Positions 13,301-26,200 of a stretch of 64,000 bases of DNA are shown here, one piece after another. The notes under the pieces were generated by a model that saw only the letters and a list, made by a program, of their open reading frames with translations, was not told the DNA's origin and ran no database searches. Each line of letters begins with the position of its first letter. The stretch's first letter is position 1. Origin of the DNA: Cocos nucifera. Its lineage: Eukaryota > Streptophyta > Magnoliopsida > Arecales > Arecaceae. The position numbers and the translations under genes are program-made. The DNA is taken from contig QRFJ01000381.1 of NCBI GenBank assembly GCA_006176705.1, forward strand, positions 154,501-218,500. Direction: 5' to 3'.

Positions 13301-16300
13301 CATAGATTGGATTCCTAATTGGGTCCCTCACTGTATCCGGAATATTGAGCCCAATTTATCTTCCAGTCCGTAGCATCCAATGCCTAATAGACATGGTTGC
13401 GTCTTTCTGGTGCAACTGAACCACTGTGAGCAGCCGAGAACAATCAACCCCGGAAAGGGCCCGCATATCTACAATGGTGGAAGACCTTAGACTTAATCTT
13501 TTCTTAGGAAGATTTGATTTAGGTCTCTTTAAACTTGACTTACAATAGTCATAATAATTATGACTAACTTAGTGGCATGGTTAGCTCGAATTGTTAACCA
13601 CCTTAGGTCAGGACTGGGTCGACAAATATGGTCAGATAAGTGAGATCGATGGAAGGAATATGCTATTAACTCGACAAGAACGCATTCGAGTCAAGTAGCT
13701 TTCAATTAAAAATCAGTTGGTCGTATCTACCAGACTTACCTTAGACATTAAATTGTTGAGCTAGAACCAATCAGGTTAGCCTACAATCCAGACTCTAACC
13801 ACTGAGCCTAATTAGGTCTTAGCTTGATCGATCACTCATGTGATTCGATCTTGATCCAGACTTAATCCTATTAGGCTGGTCAATTTAAGCACTCTTGATC
13901 CCATCTAACCAACTCTTGATTCGGTTTGATCAACCGCTAGACCTACTTGAGCTATCCAAGTCCGAACCCAATTTTATGAATATATCTTAAATCCGAAAAT
14001 TCTCAATTTTTAGACTTAACATATTTCATAATCTTAATTCTTAATTAAATTTAGGGTTCACAAATAAAATATGTAAATAAAATCCTAGTGTTTCAGGATC
14101 TAGGATTTTGCAGAAAATAAGTTTTAGGTTTCTGATTAAAGACGAACGCGCAGCACCCCTACACATCATAAGAACACTCCATCGAATGGGAGGAGAGGGC
14201 ATTTAAATCCTACTTTGTTCTTATGACGGGACGGCCATGGAAAACGCCTTAATCAGAAATATGAAAATTACAAAACTAGTTAGATCTACATCATACATCT
14301 CATATATAAAAAATTGATCTAACTATAAACATGTTTTGCATACATCTTCATGTATCATATCATGCATGTTTTCAGATGTAAATTATCTCATAATCATTTG
14401 AAAAATCAAATTTAAATTGATCATATCAAATTAAAATCTATTCTAGACAATTATGTAGAACTATTCTACAACTAGTCTAAATATGCATTCATCATATTTC
14501 ATATGAACAAAAATTAAATAACTTTATTTTCTGTTTTTCAGATCTTAATATAACATTTATAACATCAAAAAATAGTAAATAAATAGATCTAAAAATCATA
14601 ACTAATCAAATTATATTATGATCATGCTAGACTATACATAAAATAATTTTATTCTACAACTAGTCATGCATCTTGTACAACTTAGATCGAAATTATTTAT
14701 TTTTTTTAAAATTTTTTTATTTTAGATCTAATCACATCTAATGTGACATTTGAAATCATCAAATTATTAGATCAAAATTAAAATAAAATTAGATCTAATA
14801 AAAAATGCAATCTGGCTCTGATACCAGTTGAAGGGAAAACCTAGTTTTTCGGATTAGATTCGTTCAGATTTGATTGGATCAAGAGAGATATTTCAAAAAT
14901 TTTTCTCTTGAATTCAAATCAGATCTGAGACTTTTCAGATATGATATTATTGATCTAATAAAATAAAAAATAAATTAAATCTAATTTAATTTTACCTTAT
15001 TGCGGGTAATCTGATTATCCTGTGATGATCCTGATGTTTGCTTGAGGTTCTGGATCTAGCCACGCAAGTGTCTGGTCTCTATCGGTATCCACTCGGGTAG
15101 GATCTGGAGATCTTCTTTATCACTTCTCCAAAAATCAGATCTGAATCTGATTTTGAAGATCTTCAAAACTTCTTTCGAAGATGTGAGTTGTCTTTTGCAG
15201 TAGTGCTGCCTTCTTTCTTTTTCTGTCGCCTTTCTCTTGCTTGGATCGCACCAAACTTGTGCCCAAAAATTCTTAGGTGTGGATAGGAGAGAGAACAGCT
15301 GAAGGTGGCGTGGAGGAGGAAGAGGGGCAGCCTTGTGGCGTAGGCAATGGGTCAAGCATCTTTGATCTTGATGCAGACAGGATTTTTATAGACTCTGTTG
15401 CGCCATGCAGTGCCACATCATCCCGATCAATCACGGCTTTTTGTGCAATTAGATCTAAATCTAATTGGTGGGATGACATCATCTAATCCAACAGATGAGA
15501 GCCCCTCTGAATCATCCTTAGATGGCGCCAAGACTGGGTCAAAGCAGTCTTCTAGGCGCCATCCAAATAGAATCTCTGAAGCAACTGGAGTCCCGTCTGT
15601 GCGGGACTCCATATGCTTTATCCATGGGCGCACTCCTCCTTAGGCATGCGCCCCTTATCCATTTGCTTTTTAGCAAGTGGACTGGTCCAAGAACTCTCTC
15701 CTATGATGGCTTGATACATGGGCAGATGTTTAAGTGTCAAAGGTCAACGTTTGACCAAATGTCCGAAACAGGATTAGCAGGTGACGAAAAATGGTAGGTA
15801 TTGTCTCAAATTCATCTCATAAATTAAGACAATCCTTTTCTAACCTGGACAAGTTTCAGTCAGACCAAGTAAAGATACTTGAGTGAGCCCAGACATATTT
15901 AGCTCAGTCGAGACAAACTTTAATGATAATTAAAGAAGAATATTAGGCTCAATCGTGTGCTAGCACGGTTTTCTTGAACCTAATTGAATCTAATTCAAAT
16001 CAATTGAACTGGATTAGTCTAATTGATGATATTCAGATCGAAATTCTTGTTTGTGTGATCCAGTTAGGTTCAGTTCCGTATGGTAATGAGATATGTCGCG
16101 ATCTCTATCATTGACATCATCGAAACATCTTTCGATGGATCGAAACTTTTCTGATTCAGACTAGTATGATTGATCATCTAAATCATTCTAATTGCTCACA
16201 AAATTACCAATGACACCTAGCAGCATATGGTTGCAATCCATCAGAACTGAAAATGAACCTCTCGGTGCAGTTACCTGTGTGATTAAGTTCTTCTATCTTG

Positions 16301-19300
16301 AGTCCCGACTGGATTGGGGTTAAGGTAATCTTGTCAAACCCTAATATCCGTCATATGATTAATCATTCGATTCAAGTTCAATGTGAAAACCTTAATAGAA
16401 ATTCTTTCTATTATTTCACTCTGCCATGGCCATGGGTTTATGGACTTGATTCTCATGATTGTCATAGGGCTACTCCTCATCTACCGAGGTAGATAGATTC
16501 CCTATTGGTGCAATCCAATTTCTACAATGAACATGCTATAGCCAACATACACCTCAGAGTTCCAAATGGCTAGGAGACCGAGTCATGGTGTAGTCAAACT
16601 ATAACACCCTCAAGGTGAACTGTCGATGCACCTCAGGTCAAAGAACCAGACACACAACTGCAGCTTTCGAGCCAGTCATTGACGAGAAGGTAGACTTCCT
16701 AATGACTGCTCGAGGTGGTCACGCTCAGTGCCCTCGTTCTCTAACGAGTACCTGTACTCTCACTCTAGTGTCTCTATATCGTAGACTCAAGACTCATCTA
16801 CTATAAAGAAGCAATTGTACACCAACCTTCCAGATCAATCACCATCCTTATGATGATCCTACGGTCATGAGCATTTTATGAGTTAATAATGAAACTTCAT
16901 GTCTTAAATTTTCAACTCTTGAAAATAAGAACTATCATTGCCATTAACTCAAGGGATGTATCACAGACACTAAATACACATTGTAATAGAAAATAATCCA
17001 TTTTATTATTTATGGTCAAAATTACAATTTTGCCCTTAGAAGTGTATGACAAGTGTCAGCCAATTCTGACTTCTAGGGCACACATATCTAACATGCTCCC
17101 TACGAGTCATTACCGGAAGGAGGCTGGCTAGCTGTCACACCCAAGCAGCTCTCGAACAGGAGAACAAAATATGCTCCACTGTCTCGTCCTCCATCCTATA
17201 ATAAGGACAAATAGATAGAATATCCATCCCTCAGGCCCTCAACAATGCTCTGGTAGGAAACCGACTCCAAGCAACCTTCCAGATGAACCGACAAACCCTC
17301 GGGTGAGCTACAAGCCTTAAATCCGAGCACCATCTATTCTTCTGACTGGCTCCTCTTGTAAAGATCATAAAGGTCCTTAGTCGCCACCCTCGATGTGCAT
17401 GATGATCACCAAACCCTAACATCTTGCCCCTCGAGAATGGGAATAGCTTGAGACAAGATCCTCTCGGCCAGCTAACCGCCAAAAAGCCGAGCCCCCATCT
17501 ATTCGTTCCAGCTCCTCCCATCGACTGGAGCAAGGCACAAGTCCTCAAAGTCTCACCCACCTCCGAATTGATAAAGATAAGTTAATGAGAAGGTAGAATG
17601 TCAACCATCCATTGGTCTTAAATAATATCAATCGTCCATCCATCACCCACTATCAAATTGATCTAAGCCATCACGTCAAGAAGGTGAGCACAAATCTCCT
17701 TCCACATAAAGGAGCTTCTCTGTCTGCCAACAATAGTCCCCTCCAAAGTCCTATAACCATATACCAAATCAAGATAGTTCGAGCATTTAGAAGTGCAAGG
17801 GGTGAATCGGACCAAAAGTTTCATTTTGTCTAGTGTAGTAGTAATCAATTTCACCCTAGCTTAAACAACCTCTCCTATAAAGACCCATCCCCTATCTTAA
17901 CCTTAATCCCAATCTTTCTTCTCTCCTCAGCTTTTTCTCTTATCCATCCTTGCCAGTCACCCTTGACTGCCTCGATTTCAACACCGAACCCACCAATCTT
18001 GGGATTAAGTTGTATCTTTCATGTGAAAGAATGATCAATCTTTTTTCGCGACAGCAACCATTGGATCATGCATCGCACGGCTCTTAAAGCACTCCCAACT
18101 TTCTCTATCATTTGCTTACATGGATCTCATAGTGGCTATTACGCAATACAACAGTATATATTGTGAAAAAGGGTGAATCATTCATTTGCACAAAAGATGC
18201 AACCTGAACCCACCAATCTTGCCTCCATCATTGATTGCCCCCGACAACCTTGATCTTTACTAGCTTCTCCATCATGTTCACCACTATCTTCTTCACCACT
18301 GGAAGGATGCTGGAACCCCCATGCCTCCCTTCCTCTCGTATTCACCATCACCAATCTTTGACCACCTTGGCTTTGGTACCGACCTCACTAAGCTCACCTA
18401 TATCATTACCGTCTTCTCTCAATGCCCTTGATGTCCACATGCTCCTTCAATGTCCGCTACAATCATCTTCTCTGCCAATTATCCCCCCCCCCTCCTCTCT
18501 ATAGATTTGGGGTGAAAAACCTAGATTAGGTGTAGCAGCACTATACTAGTATGGTCCTGCATACTTTGTATTGATACAATACGATACCGACTTGGAATCT
18601 AATAGCATGAGTCATGGTACTAGTACAAATAACCTTGCTTTGAACTAATACACTTTTTTTGTTGAAAATTCGAATGTTAGGCGTGATCATTAGTTGTACT
18701 TATATCCAAGGTTTCAAATCTCATGGGACTAGGCTATCCCAATTTTTCTATGGAATGGAATGCATTGCTCCCACCCTGCCCAAACACTTAGGACTAGCGC
18801 TAAAAACGGATCGGATACAAATCGGATAGTGGTATATCCATATTTTTCAATGATATAGATACAGATACGGATATTAAACGGATATCACAATTAATATCCA
18901 TATTTGTTCTAAACGGATATGGATACGAATTAGATATTAAGCATATCTATATTTGTTATAAACGGATGCGGATATGAATCGGATTTTAAGCATATCCATA
19001 TTTATTATAAACGGATATGGATACAAATTGGATTATGTAATCATAATCATATTCCAAAATAATCATAATTATATGCAAAAATGATAATTATAATCCAAAA
19101 CTCCATTAAAAATAAGAATTAGATCATAAAAATCTAAAATATCCAGAAAAAAATAATATATACCTTTTATTGAGAATCCAAATGATCACCATCACTCTCC
19201 CTAGTTAACATAAATATATATTCATCATGCTTGTAATAAAAATATCTAAATGCAAATATAAGAAAATAAGAAGTCAATAAAGATGAATCAATACTCGTAA

Positions 19301-20211
19301 ACAATAATCATTCAAAAACTTAATAAATATATACACACTTTCTCACGAGAGCTCCAATATTTTGACTTCGTCACAACAACAACCATAATATTATTTTAGA
19401 TTTATGACATCTAATATTAAAAGAGCAACAATTTAAATGATAAATGAACCAAATAAGTAGCATCATCTCCATCAGATAAATGATTATAAGAGGAAAGATT
19501 TAAATGTATAAATAGTATAAAAAATTCAACCACCATTCATCATATTTAATCCCATTCAACGATAAATCTTAAATACATCCCATAAACTCAAATATCTTTA
19601 GAAAAGTTTCATAAACTATTAAGTCAAATAGTTCAATTGAATTGAACAACATCATGTGATGATCTTCAATACTCTAATCATCCTGAAATAAAAATGATGA
19701 TATTAGCACAATAGTTTCAACATGTAGAAATAATAACTAATTTTTTAAAACTACATATCATATTCATTTACCTTATCATAATATATGAATTCACGTTGAT
19801 TTGTTTGAGTCTTCAATAGAGATAGAATAGTAATCCGACGCAGCAGGAGAATCAAGATCAGGAATAACAGATGCAATAAGACCTAAAACAAAATAAAGAA
19901 ATAACTAGTAAAATAGTAGAAATAAGTTAAACTCAACAAAAATATTATGTAAATACAGCAAGTTATATTTTTTTCTAAATCTCAACCAATGTTGAAGATA
20001 AATCACAGCTTCAACAATATCAGGATCTAATGAACTTCAAAAAACATCAATCACTCTACTTATACTAAATGCTGATTCTGAAGCTACAGTGGATACTGAA
20101 ATTGCCAAAATATCTTTTGCAATTTGAGATAAGATAGGATACTTTGGACTATTAGATTTTCAACAGCCTAAAATATCAAAACATCACCTTTAAACCATGG
20201 TCAAATAGATT

Positions 20212-20252
<41 letters not shown>

Positions 20253-23200
20253 AAATCTATTCTAATCTTCTGTTGCTGTGCATTCTCCTTCATACATTGT
20301 GCGAACTTTCTTCTTCTTCCTTCCATCTCATCAAATTCATTAGAAATATATCCACCATCTTTTGATAACCCATATCATGACGAAGTGGAACAAAAGAGGA
20401 AGGAAATTTTCTTTCATACTTACTATGAAGCTTTCAAATGACATTATGAACATTATTGACCACTTTTCCTTTATTTAAAGAATAGATCTATGAGTGATAA
20501 AATTCCATCATCTTCATTTTATAGCAAGGATCTAGGAATGAACCCACCGCTAGCACAAAATTAGATTGTTGCCAATATTTGTCAAAATTTTGCTTCATTG
20601 ATAATGCCATAACAAGAAAAGTTGATTCTTAGGATTTGTGCACCACTCAACAATTTGCAATTGGATTTGACAAAATTCTTGGAAAAAGAGATTTGCAATT
20701 GGATATGTTGTGCTTGAAAGGAACTCAGTAATGTTATAGAAGTTTTTCAAAACTTGACAAAATATTTTTACCCCTTTCCGTTGATCATTTATTGGACATA
20801 TATCAAATTTATAAGGATCAATACTACAATCTCTTGAAGGCTTTCTTATAATAAAAATCATCCCTAAGCATCGTATGCATAGAGTTCCACCATGTAGAGA
20901 CATCAAGTGACAGACCTCTACGTTTCCAAATTACATTCTTTAGTCCTCTTCTCAAACTCCTTTAACTGTAGTGGAGAGCTTCGAACAATCTTCACTATTT
21001 TCCGAATATTTTCAACTGTCATATTAATTTTTTCAATCCATCTTGCATAACTAAATTAATAATATATACAACACATCTCATATGAAAGAACTGACCATTA
21101 CATACAAGTATTCCTTGAAGCCTTTCCATGATTTCTCTAATACAAACATCATTGGCACAATCATTGTCCAATGTTAATCCAAATAACTTACGATCAATGT
21201 TCCAATTAATCATATTTTTGATAAATGTATCGCACAAATTGACTCTTGTATGTCTTCCTCCCATATATATAAAGTTAATTATTTTATTTTTTAAATTTCA
21301 ATCATTGTCAATAAAATATGTTGTTACACACAAATAAGACTTATTTTGTCTGAAAGTCCATAAATCCATAGTCGTACTTATCTGGTAAGAAAGTAAACCA
21401 AACATATCATAGACCTTTTTCTTCTCCTCTAAATATGTCTCCATAATCCCCTTTTTAAGAGTTATGCGACTCCTTAATTCAAAAGATGGTTGCAAAGATT
21501 TAATAAAATCAATAAATCCTTTTGTGCTCAACTATGAGAAATGGATACTCATGCATGACAAATATTTGTATGAGCTTCTTATAGCTAACCTCTTCATCAT
21601 TGGATATGCATCCAAAGAATAAGTACCATCCTCTCTTTTCAATGATGTTTGCAACATTTGTTGGCCTTTGACATTAATATTCTTAAAAAAATGGATGACA
21701 TTTAGCAAGATGATTTTTCAAATGTTTTGTTCCTAAACTACTAGCTCCATTAAATATTCTTTTGCATTACATCTTGCTTCTTCTTTTTTAATAATTTTTT
21801 CGTCTACTTCCTTTTCTAGTTCATACTTTGTAAAATCATCCCAAATTTTAGACGTTAGCCTTTTCTTTTTTCTTTGTCCCTTTATTTGAGTTGTAGGCTC
21901 AACTGATTTGCCATTTGCATCTTCAATAGTTCCACTAGGAGACATGATGTATAACAGTTGCATTCAAAATGCAAGAAATGAAATATAAAATAACCAAAAA
22001 ATAATAATCAATGAAATGCATAAAGATTATTCTCTAAATAATGCAATTTATCAATGATGCAATGTAAATTATTGACAGATAAATATTTTTACACCATCTA
22101 AAAAAAACTAAGACTCTTTAATTACCAATGAGGTAGGCCCAAGCGATAAGAAATTTCTATTGGATCCAACTCAGCATCCATTACAAGTGCTTGCTTGAGT
22201 GAAAACTAGCAGGCAACCTGCTTTGCGTCATGCCTAGCATGCATAAGTACCAGTCACCAGTGTGTGCCCGCATAGCAAATGTCCACAGGCTATAACCTAA
22301 AAGGTTATTTGATGTTTGACCATCTGGGCTAGATACTAGGCTCAAATCAATACCCATATTCTTCTCTTTTAGTTTAGGAGAAAAGAATGAATATATCTCT
22401 TCCCCAGTCACCTAACTGTGAGATTTCATAATCATATCATCATCACAAAATAGCATATTTCACTTCACTGAATTGTATTTTATTTTGCATCAAAAGATCA
22501 CCCAAGATAGCAATTTGAATCAGAAACAAATAAAAAGCATTCTCCAAGAAGATCATAGTGATGCATTTGAACATCAAAGAGACAAAACCAGGCACCAAAA
22601 TCATCATAATAGGGCTCAAACTAACACAGGATAAAGTACAGGAAACAAAAGTTTATAGCCTTATACCTTTCTCAGAACTTCCACATGCATCCCATCAAAG
22701 AAACATTTTTTTTTTTTTTTTTTTTTTTAAAGCATGGATATGGACTGTAAAAAATCTTTTTATGTAAACTTTAGAATGAAGAATGCATCAATTGCAAGTA
22801 ATCAGCACTCAATCATAAAACCCATCTTAACATATGCCTATACAATAAATGTTTTACATGATTAAGTCAAGTTTACAGATGTCTGTATAACGTCCTTCAT
22901 GATTGTTTTGCTTTCTAAATTCAGAAAAATATTTACTCATACTTATAAGCAACATAGACTAAATTTGCACAGAAAAGGCAACAAACTGTTTTGATGCAGA
23001 AAATACAGCAGGAAGATTAAGTCAAAACATACATACAGAGAGAAAGATGAAGAGCTGAAGAGATGCTTCAGCCATGTTTCGTGTTCTACATGGAGAGGAG
23101 GATGAAGAAAACTAATGAGAGAGAGAAAGAGGGGAATGGCAGTCAGGTTCACAGAATCACAGTAATGGATAAGAAGAAATGAAAGGGGGAAAAACGCCAC

Positions 23201-26200
23201 CCACTCACACATCAAAGCCATCAGGTTCTCGACCAAAAATAGATGCTGGTTGAGAACGATGCTTCTCGTCAAATGCCAATTGGGAAGAACACTTGTCACC
23301 AAGCACAAGTTGGGAAGGATGCTTGTCGTAGAACAACAAATGCTAGTCGGAAGGAGGTTGGTTGCCTATCGCTGGTCGCCGGTGGGGTGGGGATGCGGGT
23401 GAGAAACCTTAGCCATCGCGATGGTTTCGCCTCTCGAAACTTCAAAGGAATCGATGGCCATGGGTTTGGGATTACAAAAAGGGGACCTGAATGCAGATCA
23501 GTGGATGTGGATCCGAGACCTCTAAAATAGGATTTTATATAATACGGATATCCAAATCCATATCCAAAAAATAAGATAAAACCGTATCCAAATCTATATC
23601 CAGCTCTTTCTTAAACTATCTAGATTCATATCTAGATCTGGTTGGATTGAATAATATATATCCAAATCCGTCTCAATTTGGATGCAGATGCGAATACGAT
23701 CGGACTTTATCTGACCCGTTTTTAGTCCTACTTGGGATAAAGGATGTCTCAAGACATCCTGATAGGGATCCTGGGATGATAGTCCTATCTTGACATATCG
23801 GATGGTACCCCATCTCGATGTCCCGTTGGGATTTGAATCCTTATATATATTCCAATATACATAAAATCTGGTCCTTTATACCATAATAAATAATACACTA
23901 TATATGTTTTGTCAATTAATATTGAAAGTGAAGTAATTTAAGTTAAAGTAACTTGGATTCTCAAAAGTAGTATTTAGATTTTGTCAATGGATTAGATACT
24001 TAGTCAAAGCAAAATAATTGAAATTGGAAATGAAATTGTATCTTGGCAAAATGCCAATTGGATAAATTCTCTCTATTTGCTTGTGAAAGATGAGTAGTAT
24101 GATACAAGAACCACCGAACCATAAGGAACTGGATGGTTCGGGGCATATTGAACTAGTCCAGCCAGGAACCAAAACTGTTTGGCTACTCAATTCAATCATA
24201 ATTGAGAACTGGGCTGAATTGTTTGGTTTTTCAGTTTCAATACATTTTGTGCTGTTCCGAACCAAACCGGTCAACTCAGTGGTTCATAATTTGAATTGCA
24301 AGTTACAACTCCCAAAATTCTCCTTCCTCTCTCTCTCTCCCTCTCTCTCGATCTTCCTTGTATCTCTGTACTATCATCTCTCCCTATCCTCCTCTCCCCT
24401 TTCTCCTCATGATCCTCGCCTCTTGCAAGTCACGATCTCTTGCTATGGTTAGGGTTCCATCACCATCATGGTTGCCAACATTGTTGCTAGCAATGACAAC
24501 GATAAGCAAGGAGCCACCAAGATGACAGCAACATTGAAGATATACTATCCCTCACTTCATCCCTCTCTATCCCCCTCTTTTTCACCTTCTCCCTCTCCTC
24601 CCTTCCTCTCCCTCCTGATTTTGGTATGCATCAAATCGGTATGATACGTACTGATATTCTACTCAACCACTATCTATCATGTATGAGCCCCGATACCAAT
24701 TCGACAAACCTTGGTATAGTATGCAAAGAATGATAAAATACTCAATGAGTTGTTACTTTTACTCATCACCATATGGAAAAACAAGACTAGGTGCATGACT
24801 GTCAAAAATATTAACCAACTTAAAAAAAATACTAAGTTGGATCTAAAAATGTTCAATTGAGGTTCCATTAAAATTTATTGGTACAAGCAAGTTTTACCAT
24901 ACCAGTACATACTATCCCATTTGGGCATACTATACCATATTAGTACCAAACCAAGTCTCGATATGTCAAACCGACCTCCGACTAGGTATATCAATACTAT
25001 ACTAGCATGGTATCGGTACTAGGTTTGGTACGAGATGGTGAACCTCGGGTGCAAGTATATAAAAGCACACAAAATGTTCATTTGAAGAAGCATTTATATT
25101 ATGGAAGGTACCTCCATTATGAGAAGCCAACCTCAAGAGTTCCAAAGCAGCAACAAGGATTCTTAATATTAAATTGATGCATGAGATGTTGCTGTAAAAT
25201 GGCAATGGTTGTGTTAGTTTTAGCTCAGCAAAACATATTCGTGATATTTCTCATTGAATATAATGTAGATCATAAATGACTTGTGGATGCAATAAATTTT
25301 GAGGAGAGAGTACAGTTGCAATCTGTGCTAAGGCTGCATATAGACCATAAGGACATATCATAGATTATAACTATTATATGCGCAAGCATTGTGTCATGGC
25401 AGTAAGTGGGAGCAAAAAGTGATGGATGGTAGCCCATTAATCCTATCCAAGTTTAGCCTAAAATGTGGGCTTGGACCTCCATGAACTTTGGGCACCCACC
25501 AAGCACCAAGAAATTGGGCAGCCCCAAGGCCACCTATCTCCAGCCTCTAGCCTTTTAAAAGAACACAAATACTTAATGCAACTACGTGAGGCTAAACTGA
25601 AGGGCTTGAGTAACATAGCCTCCAAATTTTTTAATAGCCTCACTAGCAATAGCATCACTATTCAGCCCAGGTAAGACTTGCATCAGCATGACATGATTGC
25701 CACACCAAGCAATAGCACAATTGTGATCTTGTTGCCCAAATCCCAAGCACCATGATCTTTTTCCTAGTTGTATTCCATTCCTCGCTCTCTAGTCATTCCT
25801 TCTCCAACTTAACCTTATTACATTCAGTGTCCCAATATCATACTCTTCCTGTCATGTTCTCAATTTCCGATGGGACGTCCTGAGGGACACTGAGATAGGA
25901 TACCATCCATAGTGTCGAGACATGACCATCCCGCCATTGTCCCAACATCTTCTTCGGCACGTCTTGAGACATCCCTTTTCCCAAGTGTTGGGATAGTGCA
26001 AGACGATGATGCATCCCATCCCATGGACAAACTAGGATAGCATTGTCCCATGGAATTTAAAACCTTGTTTCTAATCATATTGCATGTCTTGCTCTTTTAT
26101 TTACCCACATAACCACAATGTTGAGCTCCAGTTTTTCTCCTTTTTATACCCCTTCACCCAACTACTCTTCCTTACATTTGTCCCACTGCTCCTATGGCCA

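Larger units (their letters stand above)
8408..17093 (-). mobile_element. Ty1/Copia LTR retrotransposon, rearranged, inserted in a LINE
   Basis: The element reads right to left. The complete 5' LTR is 14829-17093, a primer-binding site follows at 14813-14826, then gag-protease-integrase-reverse transcriptase (about 12950 to 9330), an inverted RNase H block (8764-9306), and the last 356 bp of the 3' LTR (8408-8763). The two LTR copies are direct repeats and begin TGAAGG.AAAA on the + strand. The flanks CGCTC (8403-8407) and TGCTC (17094-17098) match at 4 of 5 positions, as expected for an aged 5 bp target duplication. Both flanks are parts of the same LINE. Frameshifts and stops make it defective. 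Confidence 0.88.
18795..23730 (-). mobile_element. hAT DNA transposon, 4.9 kb, decayed
   Basis: The left end is TAGCGCTAAAAACGGATCGG and the right end, complemented, is TAGGACTAAAAACGGGTCAG; these are imperfect terminal inverted repeats. The flanks CTTAGGAC (18787-18794) and CTTGGGAT (23731-23738) match at 6 of 8 positions, as for an old 8 bp duplication. Many AAACGGATATGGATAC-type repeats crowd both ends, which is usual in subterminal regions of hAT elements. A transposase pseudogene lies on the - strand at about 19975-21975. The insertion site is confirmed by a related unsplit MITE at 25861-26067. Confidence 0.88.

Noticed and set aside
15056..15797. Cluster of frames on both strands as a gene
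   Set aside because: The whole stretch lies inside the 5' LTR of the Copia element.
22943..23308. 121-codon - strand frame in the hAT 5' region
   Set aside because: Mostly Leu/Phe/Ser with no homology seen; likely low-complexity non-coding sequence.
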